A stretch of 64,000 nt of DNA from Pseudomonadota bacterium (lineage in GTDB: Bacteria; Bdellovibrionota_C; UBA2361; SZUA-149; DAOLCO01), in assembly GCA_027487795.1 (NCBI GenBank), contig JAIYCX010000050.1, positions 1-64,000 on the forward strand, in the 5' to 3' direction. The first letter of the stretch is position 1. Each line of letters opens with the position of its first letter. Made by a program: the position numbers and the translations under genes. Below the pieces are notes generated by a model. The model was given only the letters and a program-made list of their open reading frames with translations, was not told where the DNA came from and made no database searches. Below, piece by piece: positions 1-8,319 of the stretch.

Positions 1-61
1 CACGCATCTTATAAATCTCTTGACGCTCCTCTAGCGTTAAGTGAGTTACGTTTTTTTTCAT
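1..61 (-). CDS. IS30-type transposase, N-terminal fragment running off the window
   Basis: The minus strand opens with ATG at 61 and reads 20 codons to the window edge, including LTLEERQEIYKMR. A start of the form LTxEERxxIY is typical of the helix-turn-helix at the front of IS30-family transposases, which cut and paste their own element. AGG lies about 8 bases before the ATG, inside the hairpin at 63-94. The rest of the gene is outside the window, so intactness cannot be judged. The family call rests on a short stretch; another HTH_38 protein is possible. Confidence 0.6.
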   Translation of the reverse strand, partial: MKKNVTHLTLEERQEIYKMR

Positions 62-62
62 A

Positions 63-94
63 AACACCTAAGATGATTATTCTTCTTAGGTGTT
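63..94 (+). terminator. Perfect 11-bp hairpin at the transposase start
   Basis: AACACCTAAGA (63-73) pairs exactly with TCTTAGGTGTT (84-94) around a 10-base loop, then GCTTTTTATTT follows on the plus strand. It would stop plus-strand transcription leaving the element. Any minus-strand transcript entering from outside would fold over the transposase ribosome-binding site. Confidence 0.6.
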
Positions 95-107
95 GCTTTT
101 TATTTGA

Positions 108-311
108 AAAAGTACCATCTTGGTAGAAATCGGCAAACAAGGTGTTCTTTCACCTGAAGTGTTTAAGTATTTTGATAAAATAGTAACTCACTTCAGAGAG
201 ACTCACGGACAAAGAGCTATAAGTGAAGGTTTGACTTTTGCAGCACAATATAATGAATTCTTCACTACACATGAAAGTCGCAGAAAGATGTACTCAACAG
301 CATCTGCGTAA
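108..311 (+). pseudogene. Truncated ORF next to the IS30 end, unknown protein
   Basis: An open frame runs from just after a TGA at 105-107 to TAA at 309-311, about 67 codons. Its only early start is TTG at 120 and no ribosome-binding site is visible. The residues do not match a family I know. Because it begins exactly where the insertion sequence should end, it may be the 3' part of a gene broken by the IS30 element. It could also be a chance ORF. Confidence 0.3.
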
Positions 312-332
312 TTAAAAGGTTAAAACTCAAAA

Positions 333-365
333 GCAGACTAGTTAGGATGAGCCTAATTAGTCTGC
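333..365 (-). terminator. 14-bp hairpin, probable minus-strand terminator
   Basis: GCAGACTAGTTAGG (333-346) pairs with CCTAATTAGTCTGC (352-365) with one G-U pair. On the minus strand it is followed by TTTTGAGTTTT. Confidence 0.5.
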
Positions 366-414
366 GAGGAATAAAGGATTTATAAGTGGATGACATAAAG
401 GACTTTGATTAAAA

Positions 415-440
415 AAAGCTAAGAACGAATTCTTAGCTTT
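415..440 (-). terminator. Perfect 11-bp hairpin with a T tract on the minus strand
   Basis: AAAGCTAAGAA (415-425) pairs with TTCTTAGCTTT (430-440) around the tetraloop CGAA. An A7 run (411-417) on the plus strand gives the minus-strand T tract, so it should end transcription from the gene at 739-1545. Confidence 0.65.
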
Positions 441-738
441 AATGATTAAACCTTAAGATTTAAACTAACCTTTGAGGAAGAGGACTCTAAACTCTCTTTT
501 CTTCATTTTGCAAAAAACGTTTCATCATTTCTGCACGTACTCCTTTCTTAATTAAAAGATAAATCGGAAACAGAAAAAACATTCAGCAACTATACAACAC
601 TCAATGGGATTTTACCAGTTATAGCAGTCGGTAATAAATAATGTATTAAATGAAAAAGAAAACATGCTTCGCGTTTAACCGTTTAAGGAAAAAACCTGAA
701 GCGAGGCTTGTAAGGAAAATCACTTCTTAAAACTAGGC

Positions 739-1545
739 CTACGCAGTTGGCAAAGTTTTCTCTTCTTCAATCACGGGTTGAATTGCCCAAGTTTGAAGAC
801 TTACCTTATTCAAAAATTTCGAAAGTAGCGAGTTGCCATCTACTACCGATACTGTTTTAATTGATACAGCACGATGCCTCGAACCGTCGGATAGTTCTAG
901 AGATTTTTTTCCACTTACAACACTAATGACATACTGGTCGAAATTTACGCATAGCAAAGAATCCGCACCTCTAATACGGGAGATCTCACTGAGTCGAAGC
1001 GTATGCGGACCAAAGTCAAATTCCACATAGCCGAGAAGAGGGACATCAACCAAATACCTAGTAATCATTTCATCCAAGATCGACTCACTGAGTAAACTGT
1101 TTTGAGGTTGAAGACAAAGGCACAAATCGCAAAAATGACCTCCGTGTTCCCTTTTTACTACGATAATCTCTTCCTCTTTCGGAACTTCCGTATAGGAAAT
1201 CTTGTAATCTTCACCAATCTTACCTAACTCAGGCTCTTTGCCGTCGACATGTCTGATTTCAACTATGACGCTTTGAACTTGCAGTCTCTTGCAATTTTCT
1301 GTAAAGGACCCGGGCTGCGTCCCTGGATTACCCTTATACATAAAGCCACCCTCGCTGGTAATGGTAAAAATAGTCTTACCTCTACGTGTTTTTTTGACAA
1401 CTCTCATCGAGCTCTCGTAAACAAGATTTGGGCCATTTCCTGTAAACTCTCGTATTCGCTTTCTAGCCATCCTGAGGTCCCCTTCCTGAACCCAGACATC
1501 GCCTTCATCAAAAAAAACAAAAGGCATCCTTTTTATATCAGCCAC
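739..1545 (-). CDS. Hypothetical protein, 268 aa
   Basis: I do not recognise this protein. It has no signal peptide or membrane segment and contains a CDLCLCLQ cysteine stretch near residue 140, not enough to call a metal site. The GTG start (1543-1545) is preceded by GAGGAGA about 8 bases upstream, which fixes the start. The gene stands alone with a leader of about 250 bases holding two hairpins and the GGGTAGAAG box (1791-1799, minus strand) shared with five other minus-strand genes. Terminator-like hairpins lie downstream at 333-440. Confidence 0.75.
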   Translation of the reverse strand: MADIKRMPFVFFDEGDVWVQEGDLRMARKRIREFTGNGPNLVYESSMRVVKKTRRGKTIFTITSEGGFMYKGNPGTQPGSFTENCKRLQVQSVIVEIRHVDGKEPELGKIGEDYKISYTEVPKEEEIIVVKREHGGHFCDLCLCLQPQNSLLSESILDEMITRYLVDVPLLGYVEFDFGPHTLRLSEISRIRGADSLLCVNFDQYVISVVSGKKSLELSDGSRHRAVSIKTVSVVDGNSLLSKFLNKVSLQTWAIQPVIEEEKTLPTA

Positions 1546-1660
1546 AATAAATTCTCCTCGCTAAAAGCGATAGAGGAAGGCAAGACAAGATACAACCAGA
1601 TGTGACAATATTACTCACAAACCTAGATCTTGTTTTTGCCGGTTACTTCACGCACGTTGC

Positions 1661-1699
1661 TTGAAGTTTCTCTAATTTTCTAAATTAAAGAAACTTCAA
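1661..1699. other. 11-bp inverted repeat in the leader of the 739-1545 gene
   Basis: TTGAAGTTTCT (1661-1671) is the exact reverse complement of 1689-1699, with a 17-base AT-rich loop. It has no T tract. It lies in the presumed 5' leader of the 739-1545 gene. Confidence 0.4.
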
Positions 1700-1733
1700 T
1701 AATATGCGAAGTAAAAAACCTTTTTTTGCGAAG

Positions 1734-1799
1734 CTTGTCTCGAAAATATTAATAGGTTTTAGATTAATATTTCAGAGACAAGAATCCTAACTTCTACCC
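1734..1799 (-). promoter_or_regulatory. GGGTAGAAG box plus long hairpin, leader of 739-1545
   Basis: On the minus strand GGGTAGAAG (1791-1799) is followed within 10 bases by a hairpin whose arms are 1734-1753 and 1763-1782. It has about 19 pairs with a base of CTTGTCTC/GAGACAAG and small bulges. AT-rich sequence resembling TATAAT sites lies upstream of the box. The same order, box then hairpin, recurs at 11149-11203, 24750-24787, 26165-26233, 28036-28104 and 29009-29078. The box is seen; its role is inference. Confidence 0.5.
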
Positions 1800-1962
1800 A
1801 TACTAAAATACGAATAATATAATTTATTCATATAATAAATTATATTCTGTTGTGATTATTGTATTCTATAAGGTTGCATTTAGTATTGTTAACCTTGAAA
1901 TTCACGCTTAGCTACTGTAAATATTAATCATTTTCATGATAACTAAATTAGCGAATTTTATA

Positions 1963-2754
1963 TTACTTAGAAAGTTCTATTACAGACTTTAGTGATTCAG
2001 CAGTACTTAAAGTTATTTTTCTAATTTCAGAACTAGGGTCTATTTTTAAAGACGCTTTAAGATCATTTATGGCTAGATCGTATTCTTTCATCTTCATGTA
2101 AATGCCCGATCTCTCAAATAACAACTCTGCTGAATTTGGTTCCTTAGAGATAGCTTCATTTATTATACTTATAGCTTTAGAGAAGTCTTTTTTACTATTT
2201 TCTATATCATTTAATTCAGCATAAGCCTTCCCTCTCATACTTAAAAAGATACTACTATTTGGATCAGTCGCTAATTCTTTATTTAGCTCCTCTAAAGCTT
2301 CACTATAATTTTTTTTGGAAATCAATAAACCTATTTTTATTGCCCTAAAAGAAGAGTCATTTAAATTTGTTTCTAAATCATTTTTAGATTCATTTTTAGT
2401 AGTATCACTTTGCAACTCACCAGAGCTAGTCGCTTTATCATTTATTGATGATTTATATTTATCAAAACTTGAAGGATCTTGAACGTACAAAGAAACACCC
2501 AATAACAAAATCAGCTCACAAGGTATTCCAACAATAAAAGAAAATATTCTTAGCTTTTTAGACTTAGCGCTAGTCATACCATAAACAATCCCAGCTACTG
2601 ACCAAAGTAGCAGCATGGAAATTATCCAAACAGTTTTCTGACCAGTAGTTTTTTCAGAAATCGCACAATCGATAATCGCCCAGAAAGGCTGCAATACGAA
2701 CAACATTAATAAAAGACTAAATAAAAAAAGAAGTGCTATTAACAATAATGCCAT
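1963..2754 (-). CDS. Membrane-anchored TPR protein
   Basis: The chosen ATG at 2752-2754 has AAGGA five bases upstream; an in-frame TTG at 2793 has no such site. The protein (263 aa) starts with a long hydrophobic segment, then two more membrane segments near residues 45-60 and 70-90. A Ser/Lys/Asp-rich linker leads to a C-terminal half of tetratricopeptide repeats (patterns such as YSEALEELNKELATDPNS and YDLAINDLKASLKIDPSS). TPRs hold protein partners, here presumably on one face of the inner membrane. No partner is evident. It stands about 160 bases downstream of the TPR-methyltransferase gene on the same strand and may be co-transcribed. Confidence 0.7.
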   Translation of the reverse strand: MALLLIALLFLFSLLLMLFVLQPFWAIIDCAISEKTTGQKTVWIISMLLLWSVAGIVYGMTSAKSKKLRIFSFIVGIPCELILLLGVSLYVQDPSSFDKYKSSINDKATSSGELQSDTTKNESKNDLETNLNDSSFRAIKIGLLISKKNYSEALEELNKELATDPNSSIFLSMRGKAYAELNDIENSKKDFSKAISIINEAISKEPNSAELLFERSGIYMKMKEYDLAINDLKASLKIDPSSEIRKITLSTAESLKSVIELSK

Positions 2755-2914
2755 TAAGATCCTTATAAAATGATAAAAAGAACTATCGACCAAAAGTGAT
2801 TAGGACTTAAGTAATTATAACTTAATCTAATTAATAGATATTCAAGACCGAATTTAATAGAAAGTATGAGACTAGGGATTAGTCTCATACAGAATGAAAT
2901 CATTTAAAATAAGT

Positions 2915-3919
2915 CTAAATCCAACTCTTCAACTCTTCCGCAGTTTTAAGCCTAAGCCAAGTATCCTTATTTTGAACATACTCGCTCCAACTAAGCTCCT
3001 GATAAGGAGTAGAAAAAGTAATAGGCTGTGTATTAGTTCTAGATTTTATTATTCCAACTCCGTGGTCAAAGCTAGCGACTACTGCATCTAGATTTAAGTC
3101 CTTACGGAAAAGTACATAAGCCTTCCAGACATCACCATTCCAAATATAGTCAACTGGATTTCTCATCTGATGGGCTTCTTCTTTTGGCATACAATCGTGA
3201 AGTACAATTATACCATTTGGATTTAGACATTTTAAAGAACTTCTTACATCCTTATAAACTTGCTCACAAAAATGTAGCCCATCGATAAAAATAATATCGA
3301 ATTTATCCTGTGATAACCTAAAATAATCATCACTAGTCATGCGAAGAGTGCCACCTTGAACAGGGTCAACTCCTACTTTATAACGGCATTTTATTTGATC
3401 AAAAGTCTCATTATCATGACAACCTATCTCTAGATATTTTTCGAAATTGTACTTTTCGATACAATAATTAATAATATCCGTTCTAGTAGTAAGTTCCTGC
3501 TCAAGATAAGAAGGAGAGTGGTCTAAGTGATTATCCATATTTATATTACTTAATATATTAATATTAATTTGCCTCAATGATTTAATAGCTCTTAGAATTT
3601 CTTTGTTTGGAGTTGAGAGATTTAAATTTTCATATAACAGCTTTAGAGATAGATCTTGTCTATTGATAAGATTAAGAGTCCTGACACAGGAAAGAATAAT
3701 TTCTGAATTACTTGGGCATAACTTCAGTGCTAAATTTAAATGAGACCTTGCGTCGCCTTTATTACCAACAGCAAGATAAGCCTCGGCTAGGGTAGCATGA
3801 GCTGCATCAGATGAAGGTAAAATATTAGTAGCTTCTTTTAGATATCTTATAGCTTCAAGACTATTTCCTTGTTTTAATAATTCTGTGCCATGAGCTATAT
3901 AGGTTTGTGCTCCCGCCAT
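2915..3919 (-). CDS. TPR domain plus class I SAM-dependent methyltransferase
   Basis: Residues 1-110 are TPR-like helices (GNSLEAIRYLKEATNILPSS, GDARSHLNLALKLCPSN). The second half is a Methyltransf_24-type Rossmann methyltransferase: the SAM loop YLEIGCHDN near 165, an acidic strand end VGVDP, then FIDGLHFCEQVYKDV and GIIVLHDCMP. Proteins of this form often modify sugars or act beside glycosyltransferases; the substrate here is unknown. The ATG at 3917-3919 lies six bases after the stop of the Lrp-like gene, so the two are almost certainly one transcript, possibly translationally coupled because no strong ribosome-binding site is visible. Confidence 0.75.
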   Translation of the reverse strand: MAGAQTYIAHGTELLKQGNSLEAIRYLKEATNILPSSDAAHATLAEAYLAVGNKGDARSHLNLALKLCPSNSEIILSCVRTLNLINRQDLSLKLLYENLNLSTPNKEILRAIKSLRQININILSNINMDNHLDHSPSYLEQELTTRTDIINYCIEKYNFEKYLEIGCHDNETFDQIKCRYKVGVDPVQGGTLRMTSDDYFRLSQDKFDIIFIDGLHFCEQVYKDVRSSLKCLNPNGIIVLHDCMPKEEAHQMRNPVDYIWNGDVWKAYVLFRKDLNLDAVVASFDHGVGIIKSRTNTQPITFSTPYQELSWSEYVQNKDTWLRLKTAEELKSWI

Positions 3920-3925
3920 AATAAA

Positions 3926-4903
3926 TCAGGATTCACTAAAAGCTAAAGGTGAAAGAATATAAGACTTTCTATCATCTAATCTATTTAAAACTTTCAAACT
4001 TTGTATTTCGTCTTTGAAAATTCCTCTAAATTCTTCTAGAAAATACTTTATTGAATGAGAGTCCTGATATTCAACACTCATTTCAAGATCATAATTCCCA
4101 CTACAAGTATCCATTGAAATAACATTAGGATGAGCAGTCGCAAATTTAACTACCTGATCCAATATTTTAACACTAGGACCACCTAAATCGACAATTATAC
4201 GGTAAGCGGAAATGTTAGCTTTTGCATAATTTAGCGTATAAATACAACCAGCAATTATCTTCTGCTTTTTCATTCTAGCAATTCTAGAGTTTATTGTAGA
4301 AGTCGGCATATCTAACTCCTTACAGATAAGAGACTCTGATGCTAATGGATTTTTAATTATAAGATTTAAAATTTGCTCATCTATCTTATCTATTTTTAAG
4401 TCTTCTAAACTTCCGTCAATTACAATTGGTTCCTGATCCTTGTCTAATAATAGTAAATATTTTTTTCCAAAATAATACCACTTATTATCTACTGCGAATG
4501 TTCTATCTTTTAAAAAAGAACCAAACTCATTACATAGCCCTTGAAAAAAATAGTTTATCTGATCAAAAGATTTTATTCCAAGGGCAAATCCATATTCATA
4601 ATCACCCACTACCGGACAAAGCCAAGAACAAAGTAAAGACTTTTCCATTGCTTTTAAAATTTCTTCTCTTTTAGAGTTAAAGGCTGGATTAAAATTAAAA
4701 TATCCGCAAGCGGTAAAAAATCCTAACGCACGTTTATTTATTATTACATTAGGTTTTAAAATATCATGTTTAAGTAGTGAATCTAAAATATAACGAACTG
4801 TATGACTTTTTAAACTACATGCAGAACTAATTTCCGCAAGTGTCGCATCAGCTTTTAGGTGAACATACCCTAAAACTCTTCTTTCTTTTTCATCTAGCTT
4901 CAT
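3926..4903 (-). CDS. Protein with two Lrp/AsnC-like units
   Basis: The 325-aa protein is about twice the usual Lrp/AsnC length and reads as two HTH plus ligand-domain units. The first HTH is around residues 5-50 (ATLAEISSACSLKSHTVRYI). The second is around 170-215 (IDEQILNLIIKNPLASESLI, then MPTSTINSRIARMKKQKII) and is followed by an AsnC-like sensor region (YRIIVDLGG, GNYDLEMSVEY). Lrp-family proteins sense amino acids and bind palindromic DNA. It is divergent from the helicase at 4985, and the shared gap holds a perfect 14-bp palindrome that could be its operator. Fused siroheme decarboxylases (NirDL) have a similar two-unit build, but no haem d1 genes are nearby, so a regulator is favoured. 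Confidence 0.75.
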   Translation of the reverse strand: MKLDEKERRVLGYVHLKADATLAEISSACSLKSHTVRYILDSLLKHDILKPNVIINKRALGFFTACGYFNFNPAFNSKREEILKAMEKSLLCSWLCPVVGDYEYGFALGIKSFDQINYFFQGLCNEFGSFLKDRTFAVDNKWYYFGKKYLLLLDKDQEPIVIDGSLEDLKIDKIDEQILNLIIKNPLASESLICKELDMPTSTINSRIARMKKQKIIAGCIYTLNYAKANISAYRIIVDLGGPSVKILDQVVKFATAHPNVISMDTCSGNYDLEMSVEYQDSHSIKYFLEEFRGIFKDEIQSLKVLNRLDDRKSYILSPLAFSES

Positions 4904-4938
4904 TCTTTTTTTAAATTTACCTTTCCAAATTCACTTCA

Positions 4939-4952
4939 GTTACTATAGTAAC
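4939..4952. promoter_or_regulatory. Perfect 14-bp palindrome in a divergent promoter region
   Basis: GTTACTATAGTAAC is its own reverse complement. It sits in the 81-bp gap between the divergent Lrp-like gene and the helicase gene, 36 bases from the regulator start codon and 33 from the helicase start. Lrp-family proteins bind such sites, so an autoregulatory operator is a reasonable inference. Confidence 0.5.
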
Positions 4953-4984
4953 AAAGCGCAAAAAATGTAAATTTATTTTTATTA

Positions 4985-6691
4985 ATGACTCAATCTTCAA
5001 GTAGTAAATCTTCAAACAGCAAGTCTTTCAGCAGTAAGTCCTTTAGAAGCTGGCAAAAAGAAGCTCTCGAAGTGTATGTTCAAGCAAAGTTAAATAATAA
5101 AAAATCAATTCTTTGGGAAGCGACACCAGGAGCCGGAAAAACTTTTGCAGCTATGAATCTTTGCCTGAAAGAAAAAACAGAGCATCAAGCTAGTAGAATT
5201 ATAATAGTCGTACCCACTACTCATTTAAAACTTCAATGGGCAAGAGCTGCTGCAGAATTTGATATACATTTAGACATAAACTATGAAGGCAAACAAAAGT
5301 CACTATCAAAAGATTATCACGGAGCTATTCTTACTTATCAACAAATCGGAAGCAATCCTAGTAACTTTAAAAGTCTAGCGAATAACGCAGTAACAGTACT
5401 AGACGAAGTTCACCATGCCGGAGATGGTTTAACTTGGGGGAATTCGCTTAAATTAATCTTAAAAAATGCCTCTTTTATTCTATGCCTTTCAGGCACGGCT
5501 TTTAGAAGTGATGCTAATCCCATTCCTTTTATCAAGTATACAGAAACTGGTGTAAGTGAGCCTGACTATGCATATACCTACTCATCAGCAGTATCAGATA
5601 GAGTTTGTAGACCAACGGTGTTTTTTACATACGGCGGTGAAGTAGCTTGGCAAGAAAATGGAACGGAAGTAAATGTAACTTTTACAGATGCTTTAGAGAA
5701 AACGGGAAAGACTAAACGACTACGGGCTGCACTTGACCCCGCCTCAGGTTGGATAGAGCCGATGTTAAAAGAAGCAGATACAATGCTAACTGCGGTGAGA
5801 GAAGAACACCCACAAGCAGGTGCTTTATTAGTAGCTTCTAATCAAAAACATGCTAAAGAATTTGCAAAGATTTTAAGAGCTGTAACTGGAGAAAAAGCAG
5901 TTACTATATTATCTGAAGATCCTACTGCTAATAAAAAACTGAAAGAATACAGTGCGGGAGATAGTCGCTGGTTAATTGCTTGCAATATGGTGAGTGAAGG
6001 GGTCGATATTCCTAGACTTAGAGTAGGAGTTTTTGCGACTACTACTAGAACAAAAATGTATTTTAGGCAGTTCTTAGGGAGAATTGTAAGAAAAACAAAA
6101 ACACCAAAAGGCGTACAAACTGCCTTTTTCTATCTTCCGGCAGATCCTTGGTTAAAAAAACTCGCGGAAGAGATAGAATTAGAACAGAGACATTTTTTAA
6201 AAAATATAGATAATGAATATGAATTTGCGCCTCTAGATGAGGGCACAAGAGAGAATAAAAAAGAAGAAGATAATGAATTTTCTTGGCGTGCGCTAAGAAG
6301 TACAAATAGTGGTTTAGAATCAGTTATCAGTAGTGGCGGGCAACTTTCTTTTTGGGACGATAATGGAGATTCTAATACCAAGTTAACAAGTTCACTAGAG
6401 CAGATTGTTATTGATAAAGAGAATGATGTAAAAAACGAAGCAAGCGCCCCAGAAGCAAGTCTCTCTAAAGCAGAACTAAAAGAAGAAATCGCAAAAGAAA
6501 TAAGAACACTAGTCACCAGATACCACAGAAACTCTGGACAGCCGCATTCTCATATCCATGCGCTACTTAACAGGACACAAGGACTAAAAAGTCAAAATCA
6601 GTGCACGGAAGTACAACTGAAAGAAAGGCTTGGGATATTAGAAAAGTTAGTGCGGAGTGATATTAAGCTAGGCGAAAGTAAGCAAGGCTAA
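4985..6691 (+). CDS. SF2 DEAD/DEAH-type helicase
   Basis: This 568-aa protein has the marks of an SF2 ATPase. Walker A ATPGAGKT is at residues 46-53. Then come motif Ia (VVPTTHLKLQWAR), Walker B DEVHH, motif III as SGTAFR, motif V (VSEGVDIPRLR) and motif VI RQFLGRIVRK. This RES-III-like layout is shared by helicases of repair, restriction and mobile elements. The start region is a Ser/Lys repeat (SSSSKSSNSKSFSSKSF) that may be unstructured. The acidic C-terminal third has no known domain. No ribosome-binding site precedes the ATG at 4985, so the transcript may be nearly leaderless. No nuclease or methylase is adjacent, so a restriction role is not supported. Confidence 0.8.
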   Translation: MTQSSSSKSSNSKSFSSKSFRSWQKEALEVYVQAKLNNKKSILWEATPGAGKTFAAMNLCLKEKTEHQASRIIIVVPTTHLKLQWARAAAEFDIHLDINYEGKQKSLSKDYHGAILTYQQIGSNPSNFKSLANNAVTVLDEVHHAGDGLTWGNSLKLILKNASFILCLSGTAFRSDANPIPFIKYTETGVSEPDYAYTYSSAVSDRVCRPTVFFTYGGEVAWQENGTEVNVTFTDALEKTGKTKRLRAALDPASGWIEPMLKEADTMLTAVREEHPQAGALLVASNQKHAKEFAKILRAVTGEKAVTILSEDPTANKKLKEYSAGDSRWLIACNMVSEGVDIPRLRVGVFATTTRTKMYFRQFLGRIVRKTKTPKGVQTAFFYLPADPWLKKLAEEIELEQRHFLKNIDNEYEFAPLDEGTRENKKEEDNEFSWRALRSTNSGLESVISSGGQLSFWDDNGDSNTKLTSSLEQIVIDKENDVKNEASAPEASLSKAELKEEIAKEIRTLVTRYHRNSGQPHSHIHALLNRTQGLKSQNQCTEVQLKERLGILEKLVRSDIKLGESKQG

Positions 6692-6767
6692 AGAAAGCAG
6701 AGTAATATAAGTTATAGATCACTACTTTTACTTTAGAATAAAATTAAGACAATAAAAGGTAATCATT

Positions 6768-6956
6768 ATGAGTATAAAAATTAAGTTCTTAACCGACGAG
6801 GAAGGTAAAAGGCATTCAGTGGTCATCCCCGTAGAGGACTACCAAGAGATGCTTAAAGATATAGAGGATCTGGTCACAATAGCAGAAAGAAAAAGTGAAA
6901 GTAACATTACAATAGAAGCGCTAAAAAAGAATCTTAAAATAGATGGGCTTATATAG
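6768..6956 (+). CDS. Short RelB/Phd-like antitoxin
   Basis: The 62-aa protein (HSVVIPVEDYQEMLKDIEDL in the middle, many Lys and Glu at the end) resembles the short antitoxins that precede RelE toxins. Such antitoxins bind and block the toxin and usually repress their own promoter. GG(T)AA lies just before the ATG at 6768. The original toxin start codon ATG 6943-6945 overlaps its last 14 bases in another frame, the usual coupled arrangement. The antitoxin itself is undamaged. Confidence 0.7.
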   Translation: MSIKIKFLTDEEGKRHSVVIPVEDYQEMLKDIEDLVTIAERKSESNITIEALKKNLKIDGLI

Positions 6957-7662
6957 TATTATATTTAAAAAAGTAACCGTTCACTACCCCCCACCAAAGT
7001 TTCAACCCCAACTATTTTTTATTTTACTAAATACGCTGTAACAAAAGACAAGGTTTTGTAGAACTACAGTACTTAGTATTAACTAAATTCAGAAACACCT
7101 CCCAAGAACTACTTTCTGATTCTAGTATTGGTGGTATCTCTAATGAAGTTGAAGACATGATTAATTGATAAAGCTTTCTTATGTTTTATGCTATAGGTTA
7201 ATTTGAGAAATTATTTCATGAAACGTACAAACTTATATATGATAAAAAATTTCTAGCCCCTTAAGTCTTAATCGACGGACTTCGAGCAAATTTTTTTCCT
7301 TAGCTAAATTTAGCTAGAAAAATTTGGGACACCTCGGAAATACGCTCCAGGTGGAACGTTTGAGAATGAGTCGAGGAAGACTTAAGGGGTTAGAAATTTT
7401 AGAGATTTTCAGTGAACGGTTACTTAAAAAATCTGTAGAAAAAGATTTAAAATCTATAGCTCGTATTCAAATACCTAAGATACTAAACGCGATCGAGTCT
7501 CTTTCTGACAATCCAATCCCAATAGGTTCTAGAAAACTAGTTGGATCTGATAAAACATATAGGATTAGAATTGGTGACTATAGAGTTATTTATATTATCG
7601 AGCAGGACTTAAGCTCCATAACAATACAAAGGATTGCTCATAGAAAAGAAGCTTACGAGTAA
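6943..7662 (+). pseudogene. RelE-type toxin gene split by a MITE
   Basis: Removing 6973-7423 and one copy of the 8-bp duplication joins ATG 6943 to the downstream frame. This yields an 86-aa RelE/ParE-superfamily protein beginning MGLYSIIFKKSVEKDLKSI and ending with TYRIRIGDYRVIYII and IQRIAHRKEAYE, the classic RelE core. The family cleaves ribosome-bound mRNA and is held by the upstream antitoxin. As it stands, the first eight codons are separated from the rest. An in-frame ORF starting inside the MITE (from about 7324) could still make an N-extended toxin, so loss of function is likely but not certain. The gene ends directly against the stop of rpe on the other strand. Confidence 0.8.
6973..7423. 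mobile_element. 451-bp IS66-like MITE inside relE
   Basis: The ends GTAACCGTTCACT (6973-6985) and AGTGAACGGTTAC (7411-7423) are perfect inverted repeats, flanked by the 8-bp duplication TTAAAAAA (6965-6972 and 7424-7431). Ends beginning GTAA with 8-bp duplications are the known signature of IS66-family elements. It encodes no transposase, so it would need one in trans. Inside is a second inverted repeat, 7246-7269 against 7377-7400 (23 of 24 matches), and a 46-codon open frame (7031-7168) ending in ISNEVEDMIN that may be a captured gene end. Confidence 0.85.
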
Positions 7663-8295
7663 CTACCTCAAAGAACCAATAGACTCTGCATAATTCTTCG
7701 ATCCGAAAACATAAGTCCCTGCCACTAGCACACTGGCACCGTGTTGTGCGCAGATTTTTCCAGTATTTTCATTTATACCGCCATCTACTTCTATTTCAAT
7801 TTGGCGTTTTCCAATAAGCGCTTTTGCCTTGTCTATTTTTAGGATTGAGTTTTGAATAAACTTTTGTCCGCCCCAGCCAGGGTTTACTGTCATAATTAAA
7901 AGAAGATCCATTTCGTCTAGTAAATCTTCTATACAATCTATATTTGTACCAGGATTTAAAGCAAGGCCTGCACTAACACCCTTACTTCGGATATACTGTA
8001 AAAGTCTATGAGGATGCTTCGTAGCTTCCACATGAAATGTTAATATTGAAGCACCAGCATCAACAAATGAATCCACTAAACTCTCAGGATTATTAACCAT
8101 GAGGTGAACGTCTAACGGTGTTGTGGCCACTTTTTTTATAGCTTTTATTATATCTTGACCGTAAGATATTGCAGGAACAAAACTTCCATCCATGACATCA
8201 AGATGAAGAAGATCTGCCCCTGCTGCTTCTACTTTACTAACCTCTTCTGAAAGATTTAACCAATCAGCGGCAAGTATAGATGGTGCTATTTTCAA
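7663..8295 (-). CDS. rpe: Ribulose-phosphate 3-epimerase
   Basis: This enzyme interconverts ribulose 5-phosphate and xylulose 5-phosphate in the cytoplasmic pentose phosphate pathway. The 210-aa TIM-barrel protein is of normal length and carries the family signatures: PSILAADW at the start, HLDVMDGSFVP with metal and catalytic residues, VHLMV, MTVNPGWGGQKF and EVDGGIN. The ATG at 8293-8295 is 24 bases after the stop of a small gene (8320-8538), probably the same transcript. The stop codon touches that of the relE remnant on the opposite strand. Confidence 0.95.
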   Translation of the reverse strand: MKIAPSILAADWLNLSEEVSKVEAAGADLLHLDVMDGSFVPAISYGQDIIKAIKKVATTPLDVHLMVNNPESLVDSFVDAGASILTFHVEATKHPHRLLQYIRSKGVSAGLALNPGTNIDCIEDLLDEMDLLLIMTVNPGWGGQKFIQNSILKIDKAKALIGKRQIEIEVDGGINENTGKICAQHGASVLVAGTYVFGSKNYAESIGSLR

Positions 8296-8319
8296 TGAAG
8301 TGCCTCTTAGTATGACTAA

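Larger units (their letters stand above)
312..738. other. Non-coding stretch with two terminator-like hairpins
   Basis: No convincing gene is present. The stretch holds the hairpins at 333-365 and 415-440, both placed to end minus-strand transcripts arriving from the gene at 739-1545. The remaining sequence (441-738) shows no feature I can name. Confidence 0.5.

Noticed and set aside
6130..6516. A 128-aa minus-strand ORF inside the helicase gene
   Set aside because: Opposite the acidic coding part of the helicase; Ser/Leu-rich shadow translation.
7324..7423. Reading the 112-aa ORF as the native toxin
   Set aside because: Its first 33 codons lie within the MITE; the native start is ATG 6943.
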